Source: Bacteroidales bacterium UBA3808
GTDB lineage: Bacteria > Bacteroidota > Bacteroidia > Bacteroidales > Paludibacteraceae
Length of the DNA: 64,000 nucleotides
Assembly (NCBI GenBank): GCA_002369075.1
Contig: DFEG01000009.1
Coordinates: 7,748 to 71,747, forward strand
Direction of reading: 5' to 3'
The translations under genes were made by a program, and so were the position numbers. Positions 48,321-56,615 of the stretch are shown here, piece by piece. The notes under the pieces were generated by a model. The model saw only the letters and a program-made list of their open reading frames with translations, had not been told where the DNA came from and did no database searches. How positions within the stretch are numbered: the stretch's first letter is position 1; each line of letters begins with the position of its first letter.

Positions 48321-49604
48321 TCAATTCTGGTCTATGAACATGTCAAGCGTGCTCTCTTTGAAGCGGTCAAAGAACCCGGGCTGCCGCACCGGCTGGTTCT
48401 TGTGGTTGTCGCGGTAATCCTGTCCCAAAAGGATGGTACCGACAAGAGAGGTGTATTCCGGCGAGAGGTACTTGTCGTCCGTGTCGCGGTGTAGCAAGAG
48501 GTTGTGCGCGCCGTACTGTACGTTCAGCGCCGTCAGCGACTGGATATACTCCGCCATGCCTTGCATCATGGATCCGCCGCCGGTGATGTAAAGTGTCCTT
48601 ATTCGGTCCTCCACTTTCTTGAGTTCTTCCATCAGCGGCGAGAGAATCTCCTGCAGTTTGAGTTCAATCACCTCCGCCAGTTCCTGAGAAGTAATGATTA
48701 CATCCCCGCCGATCTCCGGGCTGGCAGGTACGCGCAGGCGCACGCTCTTTGAAATACACGCGGGCGAAGCGAAACCGTATTGTTTCTTGAGCACCTCCGC
48801 GGTATTGAAACTGAGTCCCTGCTGCTCGATCATTCGGGTAATGTGATAACCGCCTTTCGGCACCACCTTATTGAGCAGGTACTGCCCGCCTTTATAAACG
48901 GTGAGACTCGTCGTCTGCGCCCCTAAATCCAGTACCGCGCAGCCGTTCATCAGCACTTGGTTGCCGTCGCAAGTAGCAAACGCGGACAGGAGACATTCCG
49001 GTCGTACGAACGCGTGCTCAATGCTACGCCCCGCCTGGGAATAGGCTTTCTGGAGCTGGGTGTCAAGCGCTTTCCGACCGTAGAAAGCAATGTAATGCGC
49101 CTCTATCAATGCCGCCCGCTGTTCGGGCACCGGCATTTCGTCCTGCTCCACGCCGTCCAGTTTGAAATAACTCGGCACGAGTCCTAACACCGCCACTTCG
49201 GGGTTGCGCAGTTCTATCTTCTCCTTACACTCGCGCTCCATGTCGTCCAGAAGTTCCTGACTGATCTCTTTGCGCCGCGCCTGATCGCGCTTGGAGTGTA
49301 CCGCGACAATCTGCATGGACTGGCCGCCTAAGCATACGAACGCCGTCGGTAACTCGTCCACGCCTATACGGTTGGCGAGGAGCTTGAGCACCTCTGCGAT
49401 GACGTAACCCGCATTGCTGGATTGAGTGATGATCCCTTGCTCCACACACACATTGCCTAATTTCTGCGGACGTTCCTCCACTCCTAAGATTTGAAACAGA
49501 TCCGGTGCAATCCGTCGCGCCGCCATGACGCGCACGCTGTCGCTCCCGAGATCCATCGCTACGAGAGGAAGCGAATCTGCTGTTTTGGGTTGTTTTCTTG
49601 CCAT
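48321..49604 (-). CDS. ftsA: Cell-division actin-like protein FtsA
   Basis: 427 residues. It tethers FtsZ to the membrane. Actin-fold motifs: VAMDLGSDSVRVMA, GCAVLDLGAQTTSLTVYKGG and YITGGGSMMQG. The C-terminal amphipathic helix (FFDRFKESTLDMFIDQN) fits a membrane anchor. It lies 19 bp upstream of ftsZ. Confidence 0.96.
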   Translation of the reverse strand: MARKQPKTADSLPLVAMDLGSDSVRVMAARRIAPDLFQILGVEERPQKLGNVCVEQGIITQSSNAGYVIAEVLKLLANRIGVDELPTAFVCLGGQSMQIVAVHSKRDQARRKEISQELLDDMERECKEKIELRNPEVAVLGLVPSYFKLDGVEQDEMPVPEQRAALIEAHYIAFYGRKALDTQLQKAYSQAGRSIEHAFVRPECLLSAFATCDGNQVLMNGCAVLDLGAQTTSLTVYKGGQYLLNKVVPKGGYHITRMIEQQGLSFNTAEVLKKQYGFASPACISKSVRLRVPASPEIGGDVIITSQELAEVIELKLQEILSPLMEELKKVEDRIRTLYITGGGSMMQGMAEYIQSLTALNVQYGAHNLLLHRDTDDKYLSPEYTSLVGTILLGQDYRDNHKNQPVRQPGFFDRFKESTLDMFIDQN

Positions 49605-49626
49605 AATTCTGTTTTGGTTCAGGTTT

Positions 49627-50373
49627 TTAGTTCCGACCTATTATCTGTCCTTTATACCGCAGGTCGTACTCGGTATATTGTTTCTCGCGGATGGCGTCCC
49701 CGCTGTTTTCCAGGAAAGTCCGCATCTTCTTCAGTTTCTGTCCGAAGTCCGTCATTGTGCCCATCACAAGCCGTTTCGCGTGGGCTTCCTGAGCCGCTTC
49801 GGTGCGGAGATAGAGCGTTACCATCAAAGGCGATTGCACCGACACATGGTCTATGCGGCGCTGCCAGTACGTGTGCTCCCGGAGCCAGAAGGCAAAATCC
49901 GCCATCTGCTTCGACGCGGTCTGTACGCCTACGGTACCGGTCACGACCAGCACGCTGTCCTTGACCGCCGCACGCGAGGGCATTACCTTGCGGTCGGCGT
50001 CAATCAGATACGTGTCACCGGGGTTGACCACCCTCAGCAACGGCACGCGCTGGGTCAGACGCACACGCACATCGTTGCGCGGAGTAGAGAAACACTCCGC
50101 CGTCCGGACCATCGGATGACGGGCTACGGCGTTCTCTATGCGCTGCAGCACACCGCGATCCAAGGGTTTGCCCACCGGGTGTATATCCGCCGTTCTCAAC
50201 AATTGGTCCAACTCGCTCTCCGTCACATATAGCCGTTCGTCCCGGTCCTCGATGATATATTGAATGGAACTACACGGTGTATTCGTGGGACGCATAAAAA
50301 AGCCCCACACTACAGCACTGACCATCAGTGCCATGACAACCGCCACTCCTACTATTTGCCAAACAACTTTCAA
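49627..50373 (-). CDS. ftsQ: Cell-division protein FtsQ
   Basis: 248 residues from TTG 50373 (MKVVWQIVGVAVV). A single N-terminal span (VGVAVVMALMVSAVVWGFF) is followed by a POTRA-like segment (YVTESELDQLLRTADIHPVGKPL) and the FtsQ beta domain (MVRTAECFSTPRNDVRVRLTQRVP). The TTG lies in a CAACTTTCAACTTTC repeat that separates it from murC. Family assignment rests on context plus the VxVxQRxP motif. Confidence 0.88.
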   Translation of the reverse strand: MKVVWQIVGVAVVMALMVSAVVWGFFMRPTNTPCSSIQYIIEDRDERLYVTESELDQLLRTADIHPVGKPLDRGVLQRIENAVARHPMVRTAECFSTPRNDVRVRLTQRVPLLRVVNPGDTYLIDADRKVMPSRAAVKDSVLVVTGTVGVQTASKQMADFAFWLREHTYWQRRIDHVSVQSPLMVTLYLRTEAAQEAHAKRLVMGTMTDFGQKLKKMRTFLENSGDAIREKQYTEYDLRYKGQIIGRN

Positions 50374-50390
50374 CTTTCAATTATCAACTA

Positions 50391-51803
50391 TCAACTATCA
50401 CCTGCCAACTCCTCCGCCACCTGCGGCACGAGCCGGTCAATATCCCCGGCACCCACGGTAAGAACCACTACCGGTTCCGTACTCTCCGCCACCCTTTTCT
50501 TCAGTTCCGCAAGCAGGTCTTTCTTCTCCACCACGCATCCGCCGAGCATCTCGCTTGTCACGCCGGGAATCGGCTCTTCGCGTGCCGGATAGATGGGCAG
50601 CAATATCAGTTCGTCCATCGTGTGCAGCACCCGCCTGAACTCGTCCGCAAAGTCGCGGGTACGGGTGTAGAGGTGCGGCTGGAAAACGCCTATCAGCCTG
50701 CGTCCCGGGAAGAGCTTGCGGATGGAGTCAATCGAGGTCGCTATCTCCTCCGGGTGGTGGGCGTAATCGTCTATGTACGCCACTTTCGGCGTGTTCAGAT
50801 GGATATTAAAGCGCCGTTGCACGCCACGGAAGGACGCCATCGCAGCCTTTAAATGATCAATGATTAATGAATACTGAATATTCTCTTCTTTGCCGACCAG
50901 CCAGGCTACCGCCATCGCCGCCACGGCATTCTCTATGTTCACCCACACTGGCACGCCTAACTCAATATCGCTGATCACGCCTTCCGGTGTATGGAAATCA
51001 AAGACGATCCGTCCCTCGCCCACACGGATGTTCCCTGCGAAGAAATCAAGACCGTTTGCCATTTGGTCATTTGGCACTCCGTAGGTATAGCATTTGACGC
51101 CGGGCTGCAGCCTCGGTTTCAGTTCTATCCCGTGTTTCATCACCAGTGCGCCGGTGATGAGGCTTGTGTAATGGGCAAACGCTTCGCGGTAGGCCTCCGG
51201 CGTACCGTAGATATCCAAGTGGTCCGGATCCACCGCCGTGACAACCGATATATAGGGCTTCAGGTGGTGGAAAGAGCGATCGTACTCATCCGCCTCCACC
51301 ACCACAAAACGGCTGTTTTTGTCCAGCAGAATGTTCGTCCCGTAATTGACGCTTATGCCTCCCAGGAAGGCGTTTGTCCCCACCGATTGGTGCAGCAGAT
51401 GGGCAATCATCGTCGAGGTGGTTGTCTTGCCGTGCGTCCCCGCCACACAGAGCGCTCGCATGGTGCTCGTGACCAGCCCCAACACCTCCGCGCGCTTACG
51501 GATGTCGTACCCCGCCTCACGCAGATAAGTATAGAGCGCGCTGTCCTCCGGGACCGCCGGCGTGCGGACTACAAGCGTATGACGGGAATTGAGATTTGAC
51601 ATTTGAGAATTGAGAATTGAAGGATCGTCCTCATATGTGATAAGAATCCCTTCCTGCTCCAGTTCCTTGGTCAGCGGAGAGGGCGTGCGGTCATACCCCG
51701 CCACGGGGTAGCCGCAGTGGTGAAAATACCGCGCCAAACCGCTCATTCCTATACCGCCGATGCCTAAGAAAAAGATATTTTGTATTTCGTTGTGATTTAA
51801 CAT
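50391..51803 (-). CDS. murC: UDP-N-acetylmuramate-L-alanine ligase
   Basis: 470 residues from ATG 51803; the frame is open further upstream, but that part lies beyond the promoter. It adds L-alanine to UDP-MurNAc. Motifs: FLGIGGIGMSGLARYF, VAGTHGKTTTSTM (ATP loop), VVEADEYDRSFHHLKP, YIDDYAHHPEEI and FQPHLYTRTRDF. Residues about 61-75 (ILNSQMSNLNSRHT) are coded by ATTTGAGAATTGAGA-like repeats, an in-frame insertion. Confidence 0.96.
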   Translation of the reverse strand: MLNHNEIQNIFFLGIGGIGMSGLARYFHHCGYPVAGYDRTPSPLTKELEQEGILITYEDDPSILNSQMSNLNSRHTLVVRTPAVPEDSALYTYLREAGYDIRKRAEVLGLVTSTMRALCVAGTHGKTTTSTMIAHLLHQSVGTNAFLGGISVNYGTNILLDKNSRFVVVEADEYDRSFHHLKPYISVVTAVDPDHLDIYGTPEAYREAFAHYTSLITGALVMKHGIELKPRLQPGVKCYTYGVPNDQMANGLDFFAGNIRVGEGRIVFDFHTPEGVISDIELGVPVWVNIENAVAAMAVAWLVGKEENIQYSLIIDHLKAAMASFRGVQRRFNIHLNTPKVAYIDDYAHHPEEIATSIDSIRKLFPGRRLIGVFQPHLYTRTRDFADEFRRVLHTMDELILLPIYPAREEPIPGVTSEMLGGCVVEKKDLLAELKKRVAESTEPVVVLTVGAGDIDRLVPQVAEELAGDS

Positions 51804-51828
51804 GAATAGTTTATACCAAAATTCCGTG

Positions 51829-51876
51829 CAAAAGTACAAAAAAATTTTGACATATGCAAAAAAAAGTGTACCTTTG
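51829..51876. promoter_or_regulatory. Divergent promoters for murC and the deacylase gene
   Basis: Leftward: TACTTTTG (complement of 51829-51836) and TTTG (51857-51860), spacer 20. Rightward: TTTG 51846-51849 and TACCTTTG 51869-51876, spacer 19. The -33 elements again form an almost perfect palindrome (TTTG-ACATATG-CAAA). Confidence 0.8.
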
Positions 51877-51887
51877 CAGCCGAAAAA

Positions 51888-53186
51888 ATGAAAAAGGCAC
51901 TTCTTTTCTGTTTTCTGACGGTTCTGCTGCCTGTGGCAGCAATGCCCCATTACGAGCTGGCTTACCGCTTTGGCGGGTCGGCTTCGGTCATGATGCCGGA
52001 CGGAAAGGTGGACCAATGGATCCAACGGCCTGTCGTGGGCGGTCAGTTCGCCGTAGAGTTTCTGCCCACCGGCAGGTGGCATTGTTTGCAGCAGTGGAAC
52101 AACGCCTCCATCGGCGTCGGTGCAGCTTATCTCAACCTCGGCAATGACCGTTATTTAGGTTCGGCGATTGCAGCCTACGGTTACATGAACCAACCGTTCT
52201 ACAACGGGAGGCATTTCCGTATCGGTGTGCGCCCGACAGTCGGACTCGCGGCGGTGACGAAGACCTACCGGAACACACTGCCGGAAGGTGTAGTGCCCTA
52301 CTCCGCCGCACGCGGGAGTGACGGCAAACTGATTGCCAACTGGTCCGTCGGATCCATCCTCAACGCCTATTTGGCAATGGAACTGTACATGGATTTCCCG
52401 ATCAAGGACGGCTGGGAGATCACCCTCAACGGCGGCTGGAGGCATATCAGCAACGGCTCGTTCATGCACCCGAATGCCGGATACAACATGTTCGGCGGTG
52501 AACTCGGAGTGCGGTACCATCCGGAGGCAAAACAATACGAAAAACCCGATCCCGACGTGCCACGCAAGCTGTACGACGGCGTGGACAAACCCTGGGCGGT
52601 GGAGATCAGCGCTTCGGGCTTTGCCAAACAGAACTACTATGCGGACAACAAAGACGGGCACCGTTTCTACGGCGTGGCGACCCTCAAAGCCGCAGCCTAT
52701 TGGGTACCCGTGTCTATCTTCCGTCTCGGAGCCGGCATAGACGCCTTCTACGACGGCTATTACGGAGCCGTGAGCAGCGCTTTTGCGGCGCAGAACCCGG
52801 GAGCGGCGGTCACCTATTTCGGTAAGACCTATCTGAAAGAAAGCAAGGTAGCCAACTGTTTCCGCGCCGGCATCAGTCTCCAGCCCGAGTTCATTATCGG
52901 ACGGCTTACGGCGGGTATTCATGTCGGGTTCTACGTCTATGACCCGATCAAGAACCTGGAACCGTACGCCGAAGCAAAAGCGGCTGACGAAGCCGGTCAA
53001 CCGCTCAACAGAGGAATCTTCTATTCCTACGATTTTTCAAAAGCCAGCAATTACCAGGACGGCTGGTGCTACATGCAGTTTGTGCTGAAATACCATGTGC
53101 TGGATCACCTCTTCGTACAGCTCGGTCTCAAGACCCACGGCGTGCGTGCCGAGTTCATCGACTGCGGCGTCGGTGTGGCTTTCTAA
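51888..53186 (+). CDS. PagL-like outer-membrane lipid A deacylase
   Basis: 432 residues. Signal peptide at 1-18. Barrel strands with the PagL-type catalytic signature GGWRHISNGSFMHPNAGYN (His and Ser of the H-x-S motif near residues 184-186), followed by further strands and a Phe end (GVGVAF). Bacteroidales acyloxyacyl-hydrolase-family proteins have this layout. It would trim acyl chains from lipid A and so alter surface charge and immune recognition. The C-terminal half (240-432) extends beyond the PagL core. Confidence 0.78.
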   Translation: MKKALLFCFLTVLLPVAAMPHYELAYRFGGSASVMMPDGKVDQWIQRPVVGGQFAVEFLPTGRWHCLQQWNNASIGVGAAYLNLGNDRYLGSAIAAYGYMNQPFYNGRHFRIGVRPTVGLAAVTKTYRNTLPEGVVPYSAARGSDGKLIANWSVGSILNAYLAMELYMDFPIKDGWEITLNGGWRHISNGSFMHPNAGYNMFGGELGVRYHPEAKQYEKPDPDVPRKLYDGVDKPWAVEISASGFAKQNYYADNKDGHRFYGVATLKAAAYWVPVSIFRLGAGIDAFYDGYYGAVSSAFAAQNPGAAVTYFGKTYLKESKVANCFRAGISLQPEFIIGRLTAGIHVGFYVYDPIKNLEPYAEAKAADEAGQPLNRGIFYSYDFSKASNYQDGWCYMQFVLKYHVLDHLFVQLGLKTHGVRAEFIDCGVGVAF

Positions 53187-53205
53187 AATGAATACTCTTT
53201 CATTT

Positions 53206-54321
53206 TCATCTTATCAGCCTGTCTTCGATCAGATACACATGCTCGATGGGTATTCCGTGATCCACGAGTTGCTTTCTGTCCGGCCGGAAAAGCGAGAAGA
53301 ACTCCTTGGACGTGCCACACAGCTGACGCGCCTGACGGTAATGCTCGTACGCCATCATTCGGTCTCCCCGCAGCAACAGGCAGTGCGCGTAATTGATATA
53401 ATCCATCGGGTTGCGGGACTCGCCGCGCAGTTTCTCCACATATATTTTCTCCGCGATGTCGGGGTATTCCCACATCTGGTCCCGGTAGCCCGCCTGTATC
53501 ATGTGATAAGCCAGCCTCCGCTCCCGTTCCGTCGAGCCCTCTATTAGCAGCGAGTACAGCCACGAATGAGGTATCATCGGAATGATCATCGGCAGATAGT
53601 TCTCGTCGGTGTGCCCCGGGATGATTTTCATCACCTGCTCGTTCTGGATCAGCGTGCAGAGCAGTTCAAACAGCCGGTCGCCGTTGTCCTCTTCCGTCAC
53701 CGCATTCACGAACGCGTCCTGCAGCTGCGGGAAGAAATCGATGCGGTCGTCGTACTGCACAATCAGCAACATGGAATACGCAGCCGAGAGTCCGGCAGCC
53801 ATGTCGTTCCCCGCCGTCATGCCGTCTATCATCGCCAACATGGCATCCAGTGAGAAACATCTGCGCAGGTTCTGCGACAACGCCGTTACCGCCACCGCCG
53901 CTATCTCCGTGCTCCCCTCCCTGTTCAGCAACTCATGGTACCACTCCAAATCCTCCGGTCTGAAACGCACGCAGTGGGTAAAATAATTCATCACCGAGTG
54001 TACGGAATCGCGGTTAAAGCCGTGCATGTCGGGTGACAGTCCGCGCTGTATCCGCAGGTCGGCATAGACGGCATCGACCAACTGGTACGCTTCGCCCGTG
54101 AGACGCTCCAACTCCCCCTCGGCGGCGGGGTCATCCACGTTCAGCCACTTGGTAAAGAGCTTGGTCTGCCCCTCTGACAGGTTGTTATACGCCTCCTCGT
54201 ACGGATTGTTCTCACCCAACTCATTGAGCCAGGAACGCACCACAACGAGCGCCGTGTCGATCATGCACTCCGCGAGGGCACGTTCTGCTACCGATATTTG
54301 TTCTTCCAGGGTCTGAGCCAT
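53206..54321 (-). CDS. Conserved helical protein, function unknown
   Basis: 371 residues from ATG 54321 (a TTG lies one codon upstream). It is all-helical, with TPR-like segments (YINYAHCLLLRGDRMMAYEHYRQARQL) and many Met/Leu-rich helices. No signal peptide. It lies 6 bp after the glycosyltransferase, so they form a leftward pair. No family was recognised. Confidence 0.75.
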   Translation of the reverse strand: MAQTLEEQISVAERALAECMIDTALVVVRSWLNELGENNPYEEAYNNLSEGQTKLFTKWLNVDDPAAEGELERLTGEAYQLVDAVYADLRIQRGLSPDMHGFNRDSVHSVMNYFTHCVRFRPEDLEWYHELLNREGSTEIAAVAVTALSQNLRRCFSLDAMLAMIDGMTAGNDMAAGLSAAYSMLLIVQYDDRIDFFPQLQDAFVNAVTEEDNGDRLFELLCTLIQNEQVMKIIPGHTDENYLPMIIPMIPHSWLYSLLIEGSTERERRLAYHMIQAGYRDQMWEYPDIAEKIYVEKLRGESRNPMDYINYAHCLLLRGDRMMAYEHYRQARQLCGTSKEFFSLFRPDRKQLVDHGIPIEHVYLIEDRLIR

Positions 54322-54327
54322 CAAATG

Positions 54328-55293
54328 TCAAATCTCACATTTTATCAGGTAATCATTCCTGCTCGGGCTGTTGCGGATCACTAACTCCGCCAGGAAACCG
54401 GCAAGGAACAGCATACAGCCCAAAATCATCATCAGTATCGCTATATGGAAATACGGATTGACGCCCACGAGCATTGCCGGCACGCCGTGCGAGAGCGCGT
54501 ACAGCTTCATCCCGCCCACCACGATCACTGCTACAAAACCGATGAAGAACATGAGACTGCCCACCAGCCCGAAGAAGTGCATCGGCTGCTTGCCGAACTT
54601 ATTGAGGAACCACAGCGTCATGAGATCCAAATAGCCGTTCACGAACCGGTTGATGCCGAACTTGGAGGTACCGAACTCCCTCTTGCGGTGCTGTACCACC
54701 TTCTCGCCGATCTTCGTGAAACCGGCGTTCTTCGCCAGATAAGGGATATACCGGTGCATCTCGCTGAACACCTCTATGTTCTTCACCACCTCCTTGCGGT
54801 ACGCCTTCAAGCCGCAGTTCATGTCGTGCAGCTGAATACCCGTCACCTTGCGCGCCGTGGCGTTGAACAGCTTGGACGGCAGGTTCTTCGTCAGCTTGTT
54901 GTCGTACCGCTTCTGCTTCCAGCCGGAGACGAGGTCGTACCCCTCCTCCGTGATCATCCGGTACAGTTCGGGGATCTCGTCCGGGCTGTCCTGCAGGTCG
55001 GCATCCATGGTGATCACCACATCGCCCTGCGCCGCCTTGAACCCGCAATACAACGCCGCGCTCTTGCCGTAGTTCCTGCGGAAACAGATGCCGTGAACGG
55101 GAGAACTTTTCGCCTCTCGCCCTTCGCCTTTCAACTCTTCTATCACCTTCCACGACTCGTCCGTCGAGCCGTCATTGACGAAGATGACCTCGTAGGAAAA
55201 CTTGTTTTCCTTCATCACACGCGCTATCCATTCATACAGTTTGGGCAGCGACTCCGCCTCGTTATAAAGCGGTACTATTACTGATATATCCAT
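54328..55293 (-). CDS. DPM1/ArnC-like membrane glycosyltransferase
   Basis: 321 residues from ATG 55293 (MDISVIVPLYNEAES). GT2 motifs: VNDGSTDESW, MDADLQDSPDEIPELY (DxD), QHRKREFGTSKFG (the RxxGxSKY-like block) and two C-terminal spans (FGLVGSLMFFIGFVAVIVV; FHIAILMMILGCMLFLAGF). Such enzymes load a sugar on undecaprenyl phosphate. The sugar is not deducible. Promoter: TATCTTTG (complement of 55313-55320) with TTG (complement of 55341-55343). Confidence 0.93.
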   Translation of the reverse strand: MDISVIVPLYNEAESLPKLYEWIARVMKENKFSYEVIFVNDGSTDESWKVIEELKGEGREAKSSPVHGICFRRNYGKSAALYCGFKAAQGDVVITMDADLQDSPDEIPELYRMITEEGYDLVSGWKQKRYDNKLTKNLPSKLFNATARKVTGIQLHDMNCGLKAYRKEVVKNIEVFSEMHRYIPYLAKNAGFTKIGEKVVQHRKREFGTSKFGINRFVNGYLDLMTLWFLNKFGKQPMHFFGLVGSLMFFIGFVAVIVVGGMKLYALSHGVPAMLVGVNPYFHIAILMMILGCMLFLAGFLAELVIRNSPSRNDYLIKCEI

Positions 55294-55456
55294 GTTCTTC
55301 CGAATTAGCGTGCAAAGATACAAAAAAAAAATAACATACGCAAGTGCGCACGCATTTTTTACCCAAAAGAGTGCTTTTTATTTCATTTTTCATTTTTCAT
55401 TTTTCATTTTTAACTATTTTTTGTACCTTTGCAGCGTAAAAAAGCGGTGACATATT

Positions 55457-55596
55457 TTATATACAGAGTTTCGGAGACGAGGCTCTGTTTTTTTGTGCCT
55501 GCTTTTCAGCCCGTTGATATATCAAACTTTGTAAAAATCAAAAATACTACCTTATATACTTGCGTATTTCAGAAAAAAGTTGTAATTTTGCAAGCC
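55457..55596 (+). repeat. Terminator-promoter block, copy B
   Basis: About 140 bp homologous to 32977-33115. Terminator CAGAG (55464-55468) / CTCTG (55483-55487) plus T7, then promoter TTG 55560-55562 / TAATTTTG 55583-55590 directly before the WYL gene. Confidence 0.85.
55464..55494 (+). terminator. Intrinsic terminator in block B
   Basis: The CAGAG...CTCTG stem with an inner TCG/CGA pair and a T7 tail is identical to that of block A. Confidence 0.75.
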
Positions 55597-55610
55597 AAAA
55601 GAAAAACACG

Positions 55611-56600
55611 ATGCCTGTAACCAAACAGAAACTCATACGCCATTATGCACTGGACCGCTGTTTGAGAAATCAAACACGGCGCTACTATATTGAGGATTTG
55701 CTGGCAGAATGCAATAAGGCTTTGGAGGCCGTTGATTGCCTGCCCATCAGTTTGCGGACGATCAAAAATGACATAAATGAGTTTGAAACCCTGTACAATA
55801 CGGTTATTGCTCATCTTCCCGATAGCCATGGTCGCATTTATTATCGTTATGAAGATCCGCAGTTTAGCCTGCAAAAGTCGCTTCTGTCAGATGAGGAGGT
55901 TGCCAAACTGAAAGACGCGCTTTTGATGCTTAGCCGTTTCAAAGGACTACCGCAGTTTGAATGGATGACAGAATTAGTGACAAAGATTGAAGCCAAACTG
56001 CATCTGGACGCGCATACCGAATCGGTTATCGGCTTTGAGGCGAACGAGTATTTGCAAGGCTTGGAATATCTCGAACCGCTATTTGATTATATCAGCAATC
56101 AGCAGACAATAGATATTACTTATCAGCCGTACGACAAGCCGAGTTTCCTGTGTACACTCCATCCCTATTATATCAAGCAGCATAACTCGCGGTGGTTCTT
56201 GCTTGCTATGAACAACCAAACGCAGAAGATGATGCTTCTGGCGTTAGACCGAATACAAGACATACACCTTTCTACAATCGCGTACGTGCCTGCGGAAATA
56301 GATTTTGCAGAGTATTTCGATGATGTGATAGGTGTCACTATTCCACAGGATGCAGAACCGGAACATATATTGCTGCGTTTCTCTGCCCATCGTCTGCCGT
56401 ATGTGCTTTCAAAGCCTTTACATCACTCGCAGAAGATCAAAGACAAGGCGCAAGGGGTTGTTGAGATTACTGTCATTCCCAACCGCGAACTGGAGGCGCA
56501 ACTCCTGTGGTTCGGAAATGATGTAGAAGTGCTCCAACCGACTGAATTGCGGCAGCAGATAGCAACCAAAATCACCCAAATGCACGATTTATATAAATAG
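55611..56600 (+). CDS. WYL-domain transcriptional regulator
   Basis: 329 residues from ATG 55611, placed 20 bp after the -7 box. The N-terminal winged helix spans about 1-75 (RRYYIEDLLAECNKAL; LRTIKNDINEFE). The WYL core is at about 175-245 (DITYQPYDKP; HPYYIKQHNSRWFLLA). The C-terminal WCX domain follows. Such regulators often control phage-defence islands by ligand sensing. It heads the second island and may regulate the duplicated operator downstream. An N-terminal duplicate is the relic at 32691. Confidence 0.88.
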   Translation: MPVTKQKLIRHYALDRCLRNQTRRYYIEDLLAECNKALEAVDCLPISLRTIKNDINEFETLYNTVIAHLPDSHGRIYYRYEDPQFSLQKSLLSDEEVAKLKDALLMLSRFKGLPQFEWMTELVTKIEAKLHLDAHTESVIGFEANEYLQGLEYLEPLFDYISNQQTIDITYQPYDKPSFLCTLHPYYIKQHNSRWFLLAMNNQTQKMMLLALDRIQDIHLSTIAYVPAEIDFAEYFDDVIGVTIPQDAEPEHILLRFSAHRLPYVLSKPLHHSQKIKDKAQGVVEITVIPNRELEAQLLWFGNDVEVLQPTELRQQIATKITQMHDLYK

Positions 56601-56615
56601 ATAATACATTCAACG

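Larger units (their letters stand above)
55294..55610. other. Intergenic region: divergent promoters, CATTTTT repeats and block B
   Basis: Leftward promoter 55313-55343; CATTTTT units in tandem at about 55383-55411; rightward TACCTTTG at 55424-55431 followed within about 35 bp by the terminator 55464-55494; then the WYL promoter 55560-55590. The first rightward promoter would give a transcript of only about 55-60 bases. Confidence 0.65.
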
